NCBI RefSeq assembly: GCF_963576675.1
Contig: NC_088913.1
Coordinates: forward strand, 2,671,001-2,735,000
From: Euphorbia lathyris
Taxonomy: Eukaryota > Streptophyta > Magnoliopsida > Malpighiales > Euphorbiaceae
Direction of reading: 5' to 3'
Length of the DNA: 64,000 bases
The notes below the pieces were generated by a model. The model saw only the letters and a list, made by a program, of their open reading frames with translations. It was not told where the DNA came from and did no database searches. Positions 43,662 through 55,274 of the stretch are shown piece after piece. Positions within the stretch are counted from its first letter, which is position 1. Each line of letters opens with the position of its first letter. The position numbers were made by a program, and so were the translations under genes.

Positions 43662-44011
43662 CCCTCAAAACCTCAAACTGCAGTTTCGATACAAACCCTA
43701 TGCTCACGGCGGCGTTCTTATACTGTGTCACTTCTCATCATTCTCTGCCCTAACCTCTAATTACTGAGTATTTATACTGTCACTGAAAATGACGTGTGTA
43801 TTCTACTAGGATTTAAGTGTTATTTAGCCCTTAATGTATGTGAACTTTTGTAATTTTGTCCTAATCTATTATTAAATTACATTTAGACCATCAACTATCT
43901 CAAATTGATGAACCGATTTTATTGCTATTAAATATCTTTTAAACTGTCACGTGACAGTAAAATGATATTTTTTTGCTATCAATAATATCATGTTATTTTA
44001 TGTAATAGTAG
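43662..44011. other. Upstream region of the SANT fragment and AT-rich DNA
   Basis: 43662-43760 is GC-richer and may be the 5' leader/promoter of the minus-strand fragment. The rest holds one arm-like MITE phrase (TTTGTCCTAATCTATTA) and nothing else. Confidence 0.35.
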
Positions 44012-44020
44012 TAAATTTTT

Positions 44021-44473
44021 GGCAAAAAGAGGCGGTTGATTTTTTATTTTTTAGTTTATTAAACCCTTGATCTTTTATTTGGATACATTAAGCATCTGAT
44101 CATTTATTTTTTGTTTCATTAAGCCCTTTATGAATATACAATTCGATTAACAGACTGTTATTTATTATACTTGCATTCAAAATTTATATATTTTCACTGT
44201 TTGAAATCAGTTTTGGATGTGTAATTTGGCTGAAGGAAAACTGTAAAACCTTAATTCAAACTGTAACTAATATTTTTTTTAATAATTTCAAATACAGATG
44301 AAGTTAATAACGTATTTTTAACAGAATTAGATATTCATAACTTACTAATTTGGTCATAAAGGGCTTAATGAGACTAAAAATAAACGATTAGGGACTTAAT
44401 GTATCCAAATAAAAGATCAATGACTTAATAAACCAAAAAATAAAAGATCAAAGGTCTAATGATGCTTTTTGGC
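44021..44473. mobile_element. Mutator-type MITE (453 bp)
   Basis: Long inverted arms (GGCAAAAAG..., AAACCCTTGATCTTTTATTTGG and complement on the right, ...CTTTTTGGC) with a perfect 9-bp TSD TAAATTTTT at 44012-44020 and 44474-44482. Non-coding. Confidence 0.9.
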
Positions 44474-44704
44474 TAAATTTTTTCACGTTACTATATATAA
44501 TGATGATTTTTCTATTTGAATTTATCGAATGACTTTATTAAAATAAAATTAAAATTTTAATAATTTTATTAAAATAAAATGAAGTAGACATTTTTATAAA
44601 ACTAACTCCAAACTTCAATGACCATGAGTACAATTTACCCGTGATAAATCTACATCAAAGTATACCATATTAATTAGTATACTACTATATCAGGGGGTTG
44701 AATC

Positions 44705-44890
44705 TTTTTTTTTTTTGTCACGAAGTTTTATTAAAATTCTAGAGCCAAATGTTACTGTCGGATTTAAAGTGGGAGGAGGTTCTAGTGGTGACGTCCTCGG
44801 CTAGCCTTCCCAAACTTTACCTGCTTGATGGTCGGCCTTCGCCTTGAGCATAGACCAAGAGTGCGGCCGCCTAGACCTCAGGGTCAAAAA
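44705..44890 (-). mobile_element. Short poly(A)-tailed retroelement (SINE or LINE 3' end)
   Basis: Read on the minus strand, a GC-rich segment from about 44890 (TCTAGGCGGCCGCACTC) ends with AATTTTAATAAAACTTCGTGAC and 12 A residues (44705-44716). A GC-rich body with terminal poly(A) in AT-rich DNA suggests retroposition. I cannot tell SINE from LINE tail and found no TSD. Confidence 0.5.
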
Positions 44891-45246
44891 GGACCCAAAT
44901 TTTTATTTTACTATATAATACTCATTTATGCCTAAAAAGAATCAAATAATATGATATTTTAGAGCTAAAATGGACCCAAATTTCTATTTTAAATTTTTTT
45001 ATGGCATTTTTCTTTTATTAAACGTAGTTATGTAACAATTTATTTTATTAACGGCCACATATCTCTTATTTTGTTTTGGGCTTATAAAATGTCAGAACCG
45101 ATTCTGACTCCATCTCAAAAGTGGCCGGGCTCAATGCAAGTGAAATTTATCTTATTTCTTTCTCAAATCCAAAGTAAAATTAATCTTTAGTAAATTCAAA
45201 GTAATTATTTAAATTGAAAGAAAAATTTATAATATTGCAAATAAGT
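44891..45246. other. AT-rich intergenic DNA
   Basis: A short duplicated phrase (AAATGGACCCAAATTT at about 44890 and 44970); otherwise nothing seen. Confidence 0.4.
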
Positions 45247-45705
45247 TGGGTTAATTACAAATCGATTTCCAGTGGTTTCACGGATTTGTAGATAGGTACT
45301 TATGGTATTTTTCATTACAAATGCAACTATGTGATTTACAAAATTTTTATTTTTTATTGACCTTTCTAAGTTTGGCTGATAACGACCTCAATATGAAACC
45401 ACATTTTTTATTTTTCAAAATCATCATTCTTGGAGTTTCTCCCTCTAAACATTAACTTTCTCTCTCATAAAAAACAACACTTAAATGACCTAAAACCTAA
45501 AAAGTTGAAGAATTAAAGTTACTTAAAATATCATTTAAATTTTAAAATTTTTTATTTTGAGATTGTTATCGGCTAAATTTAGAAAAGTCAATAAAAAATG
45601 GAAATTTTGCAAACCATAGGGTTGCGTTTGTAACGAAAAAAACCACAAATACCTATTTGTAAATCAATGAAACTACATGATATTTATTTGTAACTAATCC
45701 TTAAA
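45247..45705. mobile_element. MITE-like element with long inverted arms
   Basis: The left arm GGTTAATTACAAATC...GATAGGTACTTATGG...TTTTATTGACCTTTCTAAG pairs with the right arm ending GTAACTAATCC. Arms of about 150 bp. Style resembles the Mutator MITEs here, but no 9-bp TSD was found. Confidence 0.7.
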
Positions 45706-46167
45706 TCTCCAAAGAATTCCCAATAATTTCCGGTGATAATTCATTTTTTTTATGATTTAAATATATTTTAATTAGATGATTGATTGTTTTTAATTTTTAA
45801 TTTTTTTGTGGTTTGGAAAATTTAAAAATGATTGTTGATGCTTGGTATTATTACTATTAGCTACTACTTCTTAAAAGTTTTAGGCTTTATTGATTTTTTT
45901 TTAAAACACAAACGGTGATTTCCCGTGACGAACGGAAAATGGAGAGTGAAGATAAGGTTTTTGAAACATCTGTAAATGGGGAATGAGATCCCTATAAAAT
46001 GGAAATAGGGACAAATCTATCACCGTCTAACTCGTGGGGAAGGGAAAGGGGAACATGGATGGGAAATTAGGAAAATCACACTAAAGAAAAGTCTAAGCAT
46101 ATGCTTATTTCTTAAGCACAAAAGTTATACTCGAATTAGATACTCGAATTAGAATCCATCTTATATA
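45706..46167. other. AT-rich intergenic DNA
   Basis: No ORF or repeat structure recognised. Confidence 0.4.
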
Positions 46168-46169
46168 TA

Positions 46170-47052
46170 CAGTAAAACCTTCATAAATTAATAAACTCTT
46201 TAAAATAATAATTTCTTCTAGTCACGACTTGGGCCAGTTCAAAAAATGATCAATTTTAATAAATTAATAAGATAATAATTTTTTGAAACAACCCTTTATA
46301 AATACATTGTATTATTACCTCTATAAATTAATAATTTCTCAAATACATATGCGAAGTTTATATAGATATACATACTTATGATAATTTAGCAAAATATGAA
46401 TCTATAGTATTTTACTTTTTCTTGAAATTTAAATCTAGTTGAATTTTATCTCTAACTATTCTTAGTGAATTCAAAAGTTCTGGTGTATCTTTGTCAAATT
46501 GTAACAATAAATTGTAAAGGGTGGATGATGCTATAATTGCTTTCTTTCTTGTGACTAGTTTCAAAGGTACCGAATCGTCCTCAACTTTATCCTCAATTGA
46601 ATTTTACATAACACTCACCACAATTTCTTCTTAACTTTGGACTTATTTACTTAATCGGTCATGATTGACTTATTGAGACCTTTTAGATGAGAAGCCATTT
46701 TTGGCATGATTCGAAAGAACACTTCGTATAAATTTATATAGTAATTCATTAACTGTGATACATTGAATATTTTTATCATAAATACAATGAACTTTCAAGT
46801 TTTATATAATGCATATTTAATTTTATTATATAAAAATATGATGAATATACATAGTTCATTGATTTTAGACCAAGAATTTGTTTGTCCATTGATTTTAGAC
46901 AAAAACTTTATTTAAATTGGTAATTATAATTTATTTAAAATAAAATAAAATCACTCTATAAATAATAATTATTAATTTATCGATTAATTAATATCTCTAT
47001 AAATTAATAAAATTTCATGGTTCCAACATTATTAATTTACAAGATTTTACTA
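46170..47052 (-). mobile_element. pogo-like (Lemi1/Emigrant-type) transposon relic
   Basis: The left end CAGTAAAACCTTCATAAATT is nearly the Emigrant/Lemi1 terminal repeat, and the right end reads as its diverged complement (...AATTTACAAGATTTTACTA) with TA at both flanks. Inside, a minus-strand frame of about 55 codons (46425-46590) contains LLLQFDKDTPELLNSLR, the C-terminal text of plant Tigger/pogo-type transposases. The rest of the transposase is missing or decayed. Tc1/mariner superfamily by known relationship. Confidence 0.78.
46425..46590 (-). pseudogene. pogo/Tigger-like transposase C-terminal fragment
   Basis: Open for about 55 codons without stops. It starts in an acidic stretch (VEDDSVPLKL), followed by a helical Leu-rich part and a final QLDLNF motif. 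It lacks the DDE catalytic core. Its minus orientation fits the enclosing element. Confidence 0.65.
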
Positions 47053-47221
47053 TATAAGAGTTATACAAACAAATCAACTATTCAGACCAAATATCGACGC
47101 GTGTAGTGTCTTAGGGTCAGCCAACAGTCTAATTTGTGTAACTATAATTTGGTGTCGAACTGGTTGCAATATATGGAATCCTACATTGGTGACTGTAAAA
47201 AGAATATTCACACCTATATTA
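47053..47221. other. Flank before the PMD element
   Basis: No feature seen; small ORF at 47134-47334 runs into the element end. Confidence 0.3.
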
Positions 47222-47449
47222 ATTTTGTGAACTGCTATATACCGCAAAGGTTATACTTTCCACCGCACCCTTTTGACATTTATGACATCCTCACAATTTC
47301 AAACCAAAAACCAAAACTCTCAAATCCTATTTAGGTTTTTTAGCTTTTCAAAAAACTCGACCTAAAACGACATGCCGCCAAAAAAAGGAAGGGAAAAAGG
47401 CTTCATGAATGTTCCGGTAAGTTTTTTTTAAAAAAAATTGTCTGAAATC

Positions 47450-47840
47450 ACAGGTTCCGCCTCCGAAATCGGAGGTGGAACCCGTTTTTTTTTGAAGTAA
47501 ACGGAACCCCGATGTCGTTGCCACTACGGGCGGAACGGACGAACTGTCCGTTCGCCCGTGGTGGCAACGACATCGGCCATGCTTCCCACCGTAAGGTGGA
47601 AAGCATAGTGCACTCGTTTCACCATTAGATGGAACGAGTGGCGCACCAGTTCCACCGTAAGGTGGAACTTGGTGCCGCGCTCGTTCCAACTAATGGTGGA
47701 ACGAGCGGTGCATCTGTTTGGATTTACGGTCAAACGGAACGCGCTGTCCGTTTGGCTGCTGGCCAAACGATTACGGCGCCCAGGTCGGCCCTGGAGACGA
47801 TCCGAGTGTCGCAACCGTTTGGCCCAGCGACCAAACGGAC
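47450..47840. repeat. Palindromic-word block of the PMD element
   Basis: Iterated hairpin words: GTTCCACC-GTAA-GGTGGAAC, CGTTCCAACTAATGGTGGAACG, TTCCGCCTCCGAAATCGGAGG, CCGTTTGG and its complement. They alternate with spacers for about 390 bp, GC-rich against AT-rich flanks. Same architecture as 12765-13075 but different word sequences. The overlapping ORFs here are by-products of the palindromes. Confidence 0.82.
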
Positions 47841-48120
47841 CTCGAATTTTTTTTTATAAATAAATTAATTCGGGCCGCCCGTTGGCATGCCCGGATTATT
47901 AACAAAACTGAAAAAACGAGAAATTGAGTATATTAAAAAAAATGCGATATTTGCTTATATATGTATATTTTTTTTTTGTTTTACAGGCTGATATTGCTGA
48001 GTCCCGTTCTGGACACAAACATACAAGGTCATGTGCTGTGACCAGGGACGGATCCAGGAATTTTAGAATGTGGGGGCAAACTATATATATGATAAAAAAA
48101 ATTTACAAAAAATCAATAAC

Positions 48121-50180
48121 TGAAGGAAATTAAGGCTAAGGTATAGCAGCGGAAATATAAAAAAAAATTTAGCCTACTTCCTTTTAACCATAGGATCCGT
48201 TAATCGTTATTTCATATAAAGAGGGATAAAAAGAAATACCTTTCGATGATCAATCTACCGTTGCAAACAAAGTGCCCACAACTTCAAAGGAGATGTAAAC
48301 TATTTACCAATCTGCCCCTATCCGAAACAGACCTTCCAGACCTCCGAACGACAATCCCTTCGGTGGAAATGTGAAAGAATATGTCTAGAAGCTACTGTCC
48401 AAAAATCGCGACGATCCGACGGTTCAATCTCCGGGAATCCTCGAAATAGTGAACTGACCTGATGTAGGCGAAGAAAAACGAATTTCTCCCTTTTGATTGT
48501 TTTTCCTTCTTTCGTGAACACGGTGAGATTAAGTTAGAATCAACCCTTATGAGATGCAACCAAATTAGATTGCCTCTAATTAACCAACACAAGATCAAAG
48601 AGAAAAGGAGATGGATGAGATTAATCAATTGACGGAAGCCGTATGAATTCTTGTCCACGAACTAGGGGATGCGAATTCAATCTCTCTCACTTAATGTAGG
48701 TTTCAAAATCACAATAAGGGGAGGGGATTAGCTTGGTCGAAATTCTCATAGAGAGGTCGCTTGTATCTAAACCCTAGTTAGATAGGAATAGGTTACTTAA
48801 TAGGAATTCCATTCGGAATAGGATTCCTAATTATTATCTTATAATATATCAAATACATTTAGGATAATAATAAATAACCTAATTGGATAATAATAAGAGT
48901 ATATTAATCTAATTAAAACTCCTAACTTAATTATCTCTTAATTAATTTAATTCACAAACCTAATCAAATTAGGATTAATGGAATTAAAATAATTCCTTAT
49001 TTACTATATATAAATTCGGCCCCCTCTATATAAATGGGCCTTACTGGACTCAATTGGGCTTCCATCTATTAATCATATCCATCTCTCTTTTGGTTCCAAG
49101 TCTTATGTGTGATCCATTAGGTTCTTACTACTTCTGGCCGTATGCAACCTATTAAATTAATTTCTTCAAGAATTATATTTAATCCCTTGCATAACGGAAT
49201 GATGTACAGAGTATGTTATTGGCAAGTCCGTAATCATTCCCCCAGAGTCCGTTAAGAAGACAGGTTGATTCTGTCGTTAACCCTTCCGTATTAGTTATGG
49301 TATAATACGATCCTTTATCAACTACATCCTTGAACTGAATCTTATGACTATGGGTAATGTCAAGTCACATATAGCGAGACGTTCGTTTTACTTGTTATTG
49401 GCCGAGTCAACTCAAAAAGATAGGTTAAGTGAAATCCGAATTTCTACTCTTAAGCTATCACCTTGCAAGGGTTTAGAGTCGAGTCTTCCACAAGCGATCC
49501 TTGGATGTATCTCCCATTAATCGGGAGTGATAAATGCTCAATCCAATGTATAACTACCCTGAAATTACTTCCTGTGACACCCAACCTTTGCAGTTCACAC
49601 CCCAGAGTCATCTTTGTTAAGGATCGTGGGACCACAGGATCAAAGTCTCACATTCAGTAATTCAGGATGGCCAATTAACATTCCTTTGAGTCTGAGGATT
49701 AGTTATACCTATTAATACCAATGAGATGAACAGTTGACAAGGATGAATCTACCCATCCTATTATCTCAAGTCGGATCCCCAATCTTAATGAACAACGTTT
49801 CACCGGATCTATGTAACTGTCCAGATATCTATATATGTGAAGCTTGTGAGATCAGCTTTCTGTCGGACAGAATACATTGTTACATACAAGTCTCAACTGT
49901 GATATATCAATCCTAAATATATCACTTGACTTGGGGTGGTTTTAAGTTTATTAGTTTATTATAAAGTTTTGTCTCACTTCATGCTTGTATGAACACTTTA
50001 TAATCACTTTAAACAAACTTACGGATTTCCTTTTATTAGACTTTATTTAGTGCTTAAAAGGGATTGCCTTTATATAGTTATAAAACATATATCTCATTAA
50101 AACAAATGATATAAAGAACAATTCATTTACAATAAGTTTGTATCCTGCAACAATTGACTATAGGACACAAAACCCCAACA
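48121..50180 (-). repeat. 3' LTR of the Copia element
   Basis: On the minus strand it starts TGTTGGGGTTTTG and ends TTAATTTCCTTCA; exactly 2060 bp like its partner. Small ORFs in it recur in the other LTR (for example 48318-48521 and 55472-55675) and are not genes. Confidence 0.95.
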
Positions 50181-50192
50181 TACTCCCACTTG
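50181..50192 (-). promoter_or_regulatory. Polypurine tract of the Copia element
   Basis: Minus strand AAGTGGGAGTA directly precedes the 3' LTR. Confidence 0.85.
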
Positions 50193-50194
50193 GA

Positions 50195-50876
50195 CTAAAG
50201 CCAATTGTTTCTAAAACTTATCCCAGTAGAAGTTAAATGACGATCATGTACTTTCTGGGTTAAAGGCTTTGTTAACGGATCTGCAACGTTGTCCTCTGTA
50301 GGTACTCTTTCTATTCTCACATCTCCTCTAGCCACAATCTCTCTAATGATGTGGTATCGCTTTAGGTAGTGCTTGGATGCATTATGAGACCGTGGTTCCT
50401 TTGCTTGCGCAATGGCTCCATTGCAGAGTAATGGGATTGACAATGTCAGGCACCACACCTAGTTCTGTAATGAACTTTCTAATCCAAACTGCTTCCTTTG
50501 CTGCTTCCGCAGCAGCGATGTACTCTGACTCGGTCGTAGAGAAAGCTACGCTTCCCTGCTTGGAACTTTTCCAACTGACCGCGCCCCCATTTAGGATAAA
50601 CAGGTATCCTGATTGGGATTTAAAATCATTCTCATCTGTGAGATGACTAGCGTCTGAAAATCCTTGTATTTTCAGATCTCCTTCTCCGTACACTAGAAAC
50701 ATATCTTTAGTTCTTCTCAAGTACTTAAGAATGTTCTTGACGGCAATCCAATGCTCGTCTTCCGGATTCCCTTGGTAACGACTCGTTACAGATAACGCGA
50801 ACGCTACGTCAGGTCTAGTGCATAGCATAGCATATATAATCGAACCGATCGCGCTGGCGTATGGGACTACAGCCAT
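50195..50876 (-). pseudogene. Copia RNase H, end of pol
   Basis: Starts in RT-connection text (MAVVPYASAIGSIIYAM, TRPDVAFAL), then RNase H motifs GFSDASH, SWKSSKQGSVAFSTTESEY and AAAEAAKEAVW. Near 50440 a small deletion shifts the frame; the C-terminal part continues as NGAIAQAKEP and YHIIREIV..GDVRIERV to VADPLTKPL. Preceded in frame by a TGA at about 50877-50879. Confidence 0.9.
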
Positions 50877-50879
50877 GCG

Positions 50880-51830
50880 TCATTTGTCATCATCAGTTTT
50901 AGGACATTGATGATTGTTTAACTTTACTCCATGTGCCATGGGTAAGTTACCTCGTTTCGATTCAAGCATGCTAAACCGATTTAGCACCTTTTCAATGTAT
51001 GTAGCCTGTGAAAGACCAAGCAGTCTACGTGATCTATCCCTGTAGATCTTTATACCAAGTATATAGGCTGCTTCACCGAGGTCTTTCATTGAGAAGTTAC
51101 CGGATAACCATATTTTCACTGACTGTAATAGAGCAATGTCATTTCCCATTAACAGTATATCGTCCACATATAGTATGAGAAATGCTATAGAGCTCCCACT
51201 TGCTTTCTTGTAAATGCAAGTTTCTTCGCAATTTTGTTCGAAACCAAATTGTTTTATGGTTTCGTCAAAACGCTTGTTCCAGCTTCTAGATGCTTGCTTG
51301 AGTCCATAAATGGATCTCTGAAGTTTGCAAACTTTATTTGCATCCTTTGATATGAAACCTTCAGGTTGCATCATGTATACATCCTCAAGCAGGTTTCCGT
51401 TTAGGAAAGCTGTTTTCACATCCATTTGCCAAATCTCATAATCAAAATGAGCGGCAATTGCAAGCATGATTCTGATTGATTTGGACATAGCAACGGGAGA
51501 GAAGGTTTTGTCATAATCAACACCTTGTTTTTGACGATATCCTTTCGCTACCAACCTAGCCTTGTAGGTGCTAACCTTTCCATCCATGTCAGTCTTCTTT
51601 TTGAAGATCCATCTGCACCCAATGGGTTTTATCCCTTCGGGTGGATCAACCAAAGTCCAAACTTGGTTAGTATACATGGAATCCATTTCAGAATCCATGG
51701 CTTCAAGCCATGCTTTAGAATCTGGACTAGTAAGAGCCTCTTCGTAGTTTTCGGGTTCGTCGTCTAACACGGGAACCTCGTCATCATCTCCCACTAGAAA
51801 ACCATATCTAACTGGGAGTTCATGAACTCT
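50880..51830 (-). pseudogene. Copia reverse transcriptase
   Basis: Contains the Copia RT signatures in order: NYEEALTSPDSKAWLEAMDSE, RWIFKKK, AFLNGNLLEDVYM, SIYGLKQASR and YVDDILL, with the catalytic aspartates of YVDD at about 51150-51162. A TGA near 51813 breaks the frame from the integrase and another ends it before RNase H; both fit single C-to-T changes of CGA-type codons. RT copies the element RNA to DNA in the particle. Confidence 0.92.
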
Positions 51831-52619
51831 TCATGATCTACGAATAGGTGCCACTGGAGTCTCATCTGATGGGACTTCTTCGGGTACCTCGACCGCCTCC
51901 GTTGTTTCAGTCGGTGTTTCTTCCTCTTGAACTTCATCGAGTTCAATCACGCTTCCCTTTTGTGTTTCTTCGAGAAACTCTTTCTCTAAGAAGGTTGCGT
52001 GTTTGGATACGATCACTTTCTGATCATCTGGATGATAGAAGTAATATCCCATAGTTTCCTTAGGGTATCCAATGAAGAAACATTTATCAGATTTAGAATC
52101 TAATTTGTCGGACGCAACGCGTTTGACATATGCTGAACAACCCCATACTCTCATGAAAGAGAACACGGGTTTCCTACCAACGAACAATTCATATAGCGTG
52201 GAACTAGCGGATTTAGTTGGTACTCGATTCAGGGTGAAGAGGGCAGTTTCTAAGGCATAGCCCCAGAACGTCTTTGGAAGTAAGGCCATGCTCATCATGG
52301 ATCGTACCATATCTAATAGGGTACGGTTTCTCCTCTCGGATACACCATTGTGTTGTGGTGCATAGGGAGGTGTCCATTGTGAGCATATCCCACATTCAGT
52401 TAGATAATTCAGAAAATCATCAGAAAGATATTCGCCACCTCGATCAGATCGAAGTGTCTTTATTTTCTTTCCTAATTGATTTTCCACTTCATTCTTGAAG
52501 CATTTGAACTTGTCAAAGGCTTCTGATTTGTGCCTCATCAAATAGATATAACCATAGCGAGTATGATCATCTATGAAGCTAATGAAGTATCTGAATCCTC
52601 CTCTTACTTGGACTGACAT
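51831..52619 (-). pseudogene. Copia integrase core and C-terminus
   Basis: A 262-aa frame with FISFIDDHTRYGYIY (first catalytic D), LRSDRGGEYLSDDF (second D) and PQHNGVSERRNRTLLDM (catalytic E), then the WGCSAYV and FIGYPKETMGYYF C-terminal motifs and a Glu-rich tail. The zinc-binding N-terminus lies upstream in broken frames (52620-52920). Confidence 0.92.
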
Positions 52620-52920
52620 AGGACCATATACATCTGAATGAATGAGTCCTAGAGTGTCTATACACGCTCACCTTTATTGCTAAAGGGTGTCTTTGTCATC
52701 TTACCTTTTAAACACGATTCACATGTTTCCAATGATTCAGAATCGATTGGATCTATAAGCCCATCTGAATGTAGCTTTTAGTATGCGTCTCTTGTTTATA
52801 TGACAATCCCACAAGCAAGTTGAATTATCTAGCTTATGTCTTTTGGTATCAATTGCGAAAACAGAAATCTAACACATAAATCTCATTTTGTGATATTCCT
52901 GCAAATAGAAAATCTCATCT
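52620..52920 (-). pseudogene. Copia GAG-pre-integrase / integrase zinc region, decayed
   Basis: Fragments such as CLWDCHINKRRI and DTLGLIHSDVYGPM on the minus strand match the pre-integrase region that joins Gag-protease to integrase. Several stops; the protease is not recognisable. Confidence 0.7.
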
Positions 52921-53583
52921 CTATAAAAATCGCAATGTTTGTTCTTTATCGAAATATAGAACATACCAGATGTTGGAGTACCGGCTTTTTCCCTTCTTGA
53001 GGGTAGCTAGGTACACCAAACAGTTTCTTTTCCAATGCCTTTCTTCACCACAGAAGTGGCACTCTCCTTTGGGCTTCTTCACTTCCTTTCCCTTAGTTTT
53101 GTTGGGCACGACTTTCTTACTTTTCTTTATATTGGGCTCAACTGACTTGAGCATATTTGCAAGCTCTTCAAAAGAGGTTTGCAAGTCATTCATCTGATAG
53201 TTCATAATGAACTGTGAATAACTCTCTGGGAGGGATTGAAGAATTAAGTCTATGCTCAATTCGTTATCCATCGCAAATCCAATACTAGAAAGTTTTGTAA
53301 TGTAGCAATCATCTTGACACAATGTGTCATGACAGATGTGCCCTCTTGCATCCTACTACGATATAGCATCTTGGATATCTCGTAGTGTTCGCACTTGGTC
53401 TGTTTCCCAAACAATTCCTTTAGGTGCATGATGATGGAACAGGCATAGTTGCCTTTGTAATTCCGATGTCATCGATGCAAGTATGATGCATCCAGCATGA
53501 TCGTCATCAGCCTTGTGCTTCTGATAAGCATCGATTGGGAGCATCATCCTCAGGGATAGGGGGTATCGATGTATCAAATACAT
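52921..53583 (-). pseudogene. Copia gag (UBN2-type) with CCHC knuckle
   Basis: Two overlapping frames. 53356-53583 is the Gag N-terminal half (DAYQKHKADDDHAGCIIL). 52921-53322 is the C-terminal half, with LILQSLPESYSQFIMNYQM, a Lys-rich linker and the knuckle CHFCGEERHWKRNC (C-x2-C-x4-H-x4-C). A frameshift near 53330 separates them. Confidence 0.88.
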
Positions 53584-53599
53584 ACCCTATTTTTATCGA

Positions 53600-55260
53600 A
53601 CTTCAAAACGATTTTGAGGTTACGAAACCAGTCGGTGAAGTTTGAACTATTCAACTTGTTATCGGTAAGTATATTTTACAGATTGGTGTTAGTCATGATT
53701 TTAAGAGTGTTTAATTAAACTTGAGAGTGAGAAAGAGTAGACGTATGTTATTCATTTGCTTTAAAGTATAACAATCTAAAATTATAGGCCTTTTAATTTA
53801 TTTCAGATTGCTCCCACTATTTTGCCAAATTAATAACCCTCCATATTAATTCGAAGAATTTCACAAATCCTTTAGTGAGCTAGGATCCTAACTCCTGAGA
53901 TTTCGCCTTGACTTTAGCCAACAAGCTAGTCCCATTTGTTAGGTAGATTCATGCAATCAATCACATCTCGAATGTGATTCCTAGGTTATTGGGTTACTAA
54001 CCACATTAGTAACTAATATGTCATTCATATTAATCCCAACCATTTTGCCCATTAGTTTATGACAACATGAGTTTGCTCATCCAATTATCATAATCTAATT
54101 TAAGTATTACCCCATATTCATGAAAGAACGATTTTCGATAATCCAGGTGTTACCATAAGACCCCGAGCTTGACTTTAGCCAACAACCCAAAGGCCCCCAG
54201 TACTGCCGGCTGAATTATAATATTAGGGATGGCAACCGATTTTAATAACTTGTTTATTTACTTAAATTTTTAACGAGGGATTTTATTTAAGTCTCATAAT
54301 CTAACTTAGTCTTGATTTGCTTTAGCATACATCAGACATACATACATTCACATACATTGGCGTTATGGACATATCATCTAAATTATTCCGTCGAGCCAGA
54401 GACGGAATAAAAGGCCAAACCTAAGGAAATACTAACTATTACATATTTCTCTTTAGGTCCTCCGTCTTCTCCATGGCGCCTTGAAATTACATATTAATTT
54501 CTATACTACTATAAGAAAACTTCAATTGAATTGAAGGGAATCAGATGAGAGGAGAAATTACAATAGATAGTAGAAAGGCAGGACGCGCATGCCCTATTTC
54601 AAAAATACCAAAAGACTAAAAGAGGGTCCAAATATGTCCATAACTCCAAACATGCATAGACTCAATTAAATAAATTTAATTGGTTGATTACATAACCGGC
54701 TTATGTAATATTTAGGTTAATCACATTAACTCGTCAAATTAACTTTCATCCAATTTTACTTCTAATCGTTTTGTATCTTTATATTAATCCTTAGATTAAT
54801 ATAACCATATAAAACGTTGATTATGCTCGTCCCATTTATTTTGATTTTAATTCATTTAACACTTTGATTTACATATTGGTAAAAACAAACATTTAAACGA
54901 ATTATTCATTCGATAATCAAAACAGAAAACTATTAATTTCTGAAAACATTCTAAAACAATTTTAAAACGGTTTTCAGAAATAGGATAATCTACAATAGAT
55001 TTCCGTTTTATCATTTAGAATTAATAAAACTAATTTTATCAACCTAACTATAAAACTAATAGATTTTGTTATAATGATTATCAACCGAAATAATTAGGAA
55101 CATAAGCATAATCAGTTTTAATTAACAATTAATCAAAACTTTATTTATCTTTAGAATTAATCAATCAATACTATTTGTCAATTAATCCTAACCATAAATA
55201 TTTATTCAATCCTATTGAAAACTTCTATATTTTCATATATGAAATAACGGATTTAACGAT
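53600..55260 (-). other. Copia 5' untranslated internal region
   Basis: About 1.7 kb between the primer site and gag with no ORF or motif. A long leader is unusual for a Copia element of this size, but decay could also have erased part of it. Confidence 0.6.
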
Positions 55261-55273
55261 GGCTCTAATACCA
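55261..55273 (-). promoter_or_regulatory. Copia primer-binding site (initiator tRNA-Met type)
   Basis: Minus strand TGGTATTAGAGCC one base inside the 5' LTR; it differs from the usual TGGTATCAGAGCC by one base. Confidence 0.9.
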
Positions 55274-55274
55274 C

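Noticed and set aside
47348..47927. Cluster of overlapping ORFs with repetitive protein
   Set aside because: By-products of the hairpin word block; no matching family and equal openness on both strands.
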